A program made the translations under genes and the position numbers. From Ichthyophonus hoferi (taxonomy: Eukaryota > Opisthokonta > Ichthyosporea > Ichthyophonida > Ichthyophonidae), in NCBI GenBank assembly GCA_002751075.1, contig NAOQ01000950.1, forward strand, positions 1-19,356: a DNA stretch of 19,356 nucleotides, given 5' to 3'. Shown here one piece after another: positions 19,252 through 19,356 of this stretch. How positions within the stretch are numbered: position 1 is the stretch's first letter; the number at the start of each line of letters is the position of its first letter. The notes beneath the pieces were generated by a model. That model was not told where the DNA came from. It searched no databases and was given only the letters and a program-made list of their open reading frames with translations.

Positions 19252-19356
19252 TTAACAAATTGCATGATAATTGGGATTTATGTGAGCAATATGTATATCC
19301 TGGATAGTAAGCGGGTCAAAACTGAGCATAGATGCTATTTTTGTAAAACCCACGCG
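19252..19356 (-). CDS. Possible partial 3' exon at the window edge
   Basis: Reading inward from the window end on the minus strand, one frame stays open for 34 codons to a TAA at 19254-19252. It contains GFTKIASMLSFDPL and IAHINPNYHAIC, with more balanced composition than the AT-driven open frames nearby. I do not recognise the product. It may be the last exon of a gene beyond the window, or chance. Confidence 0.18.
   Translation of the reverse strand, partial: RVGFTKIASMLSFDPLTIQDIHIAHINPNYHAIC

Overview
The window is AT-rich eukaryotic nuclear DNA (roughly one third G+C) carrying intron-rich host genes whose exons are visibly richer in G+C than their surroundings. I could build three complete-looking multi-exon gene models from splice-site and phase agreement, plus one small secreted-protein gene with a decayed duplicate and one copia-type retroelement fossil. 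No rRNA, tRNA, CRISPR or bacterial-type signals were seen. The organism is an inference: spliceosomal GT-AG introns of about 100-1430 nt, a T1-less voltage-gated K+ channel of the kind found in protists and early-diverging fungi, a secreted CBM14-like peptide and copia debris fit an early-diverging, possibly large-genome fungus (Entomophthoromycotina-like). Another lower eukaryote is not excluded.

Layout. 1-780: no gene seen. About 780-2310: eroded copia pol fossil. 2682-2939 (+): secreted peptide with a degenerate chitin-binding type-2 (CBM14) domain, followed at 183 bp offset by a decayed second copy of the domain. 3460-3680: ATAAT-type array. 4033-4123: possible terminal exon with a GAGCCA hexamer repeat and an immediate AATAAA. 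4237-8299 (+): six-exon gene for a CBM48-like (AMPK-beta-type glycogen-binding fold) protein ending in Cys-rich -CTVL, a CaaX box for prenylation. 9142-14582 (-): nine-exon gene for a six-transmembrane Kv channel with S1-S6, a TVGYGD filter and a C-terminal coiled coil but no T1 domain. 14583-16097: divergent promoter region. 16098-18031 (+): six-exon gene for a 190-aa PEBP-family protein. 18032-19356: 3' flank without a clear gene, except a possible partial exon on the minus strand at the very edge.

The CBM48/CaaX and Kv genes converge (843 bp between stop codons); the Kv and PEBP genes diverge from a 1.5-kb spacer. Nothing shows that the genes act in one pathway. All three main products plausibly act at or near membranes or in signalling (prenylated carbohydrate-binding protein, K+ channel, lipid/kinase-modulating PEBP), but that link is only inference. 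The most novel-looking item is the CBM48 domain joined to a C-terminal CaaX anchor.
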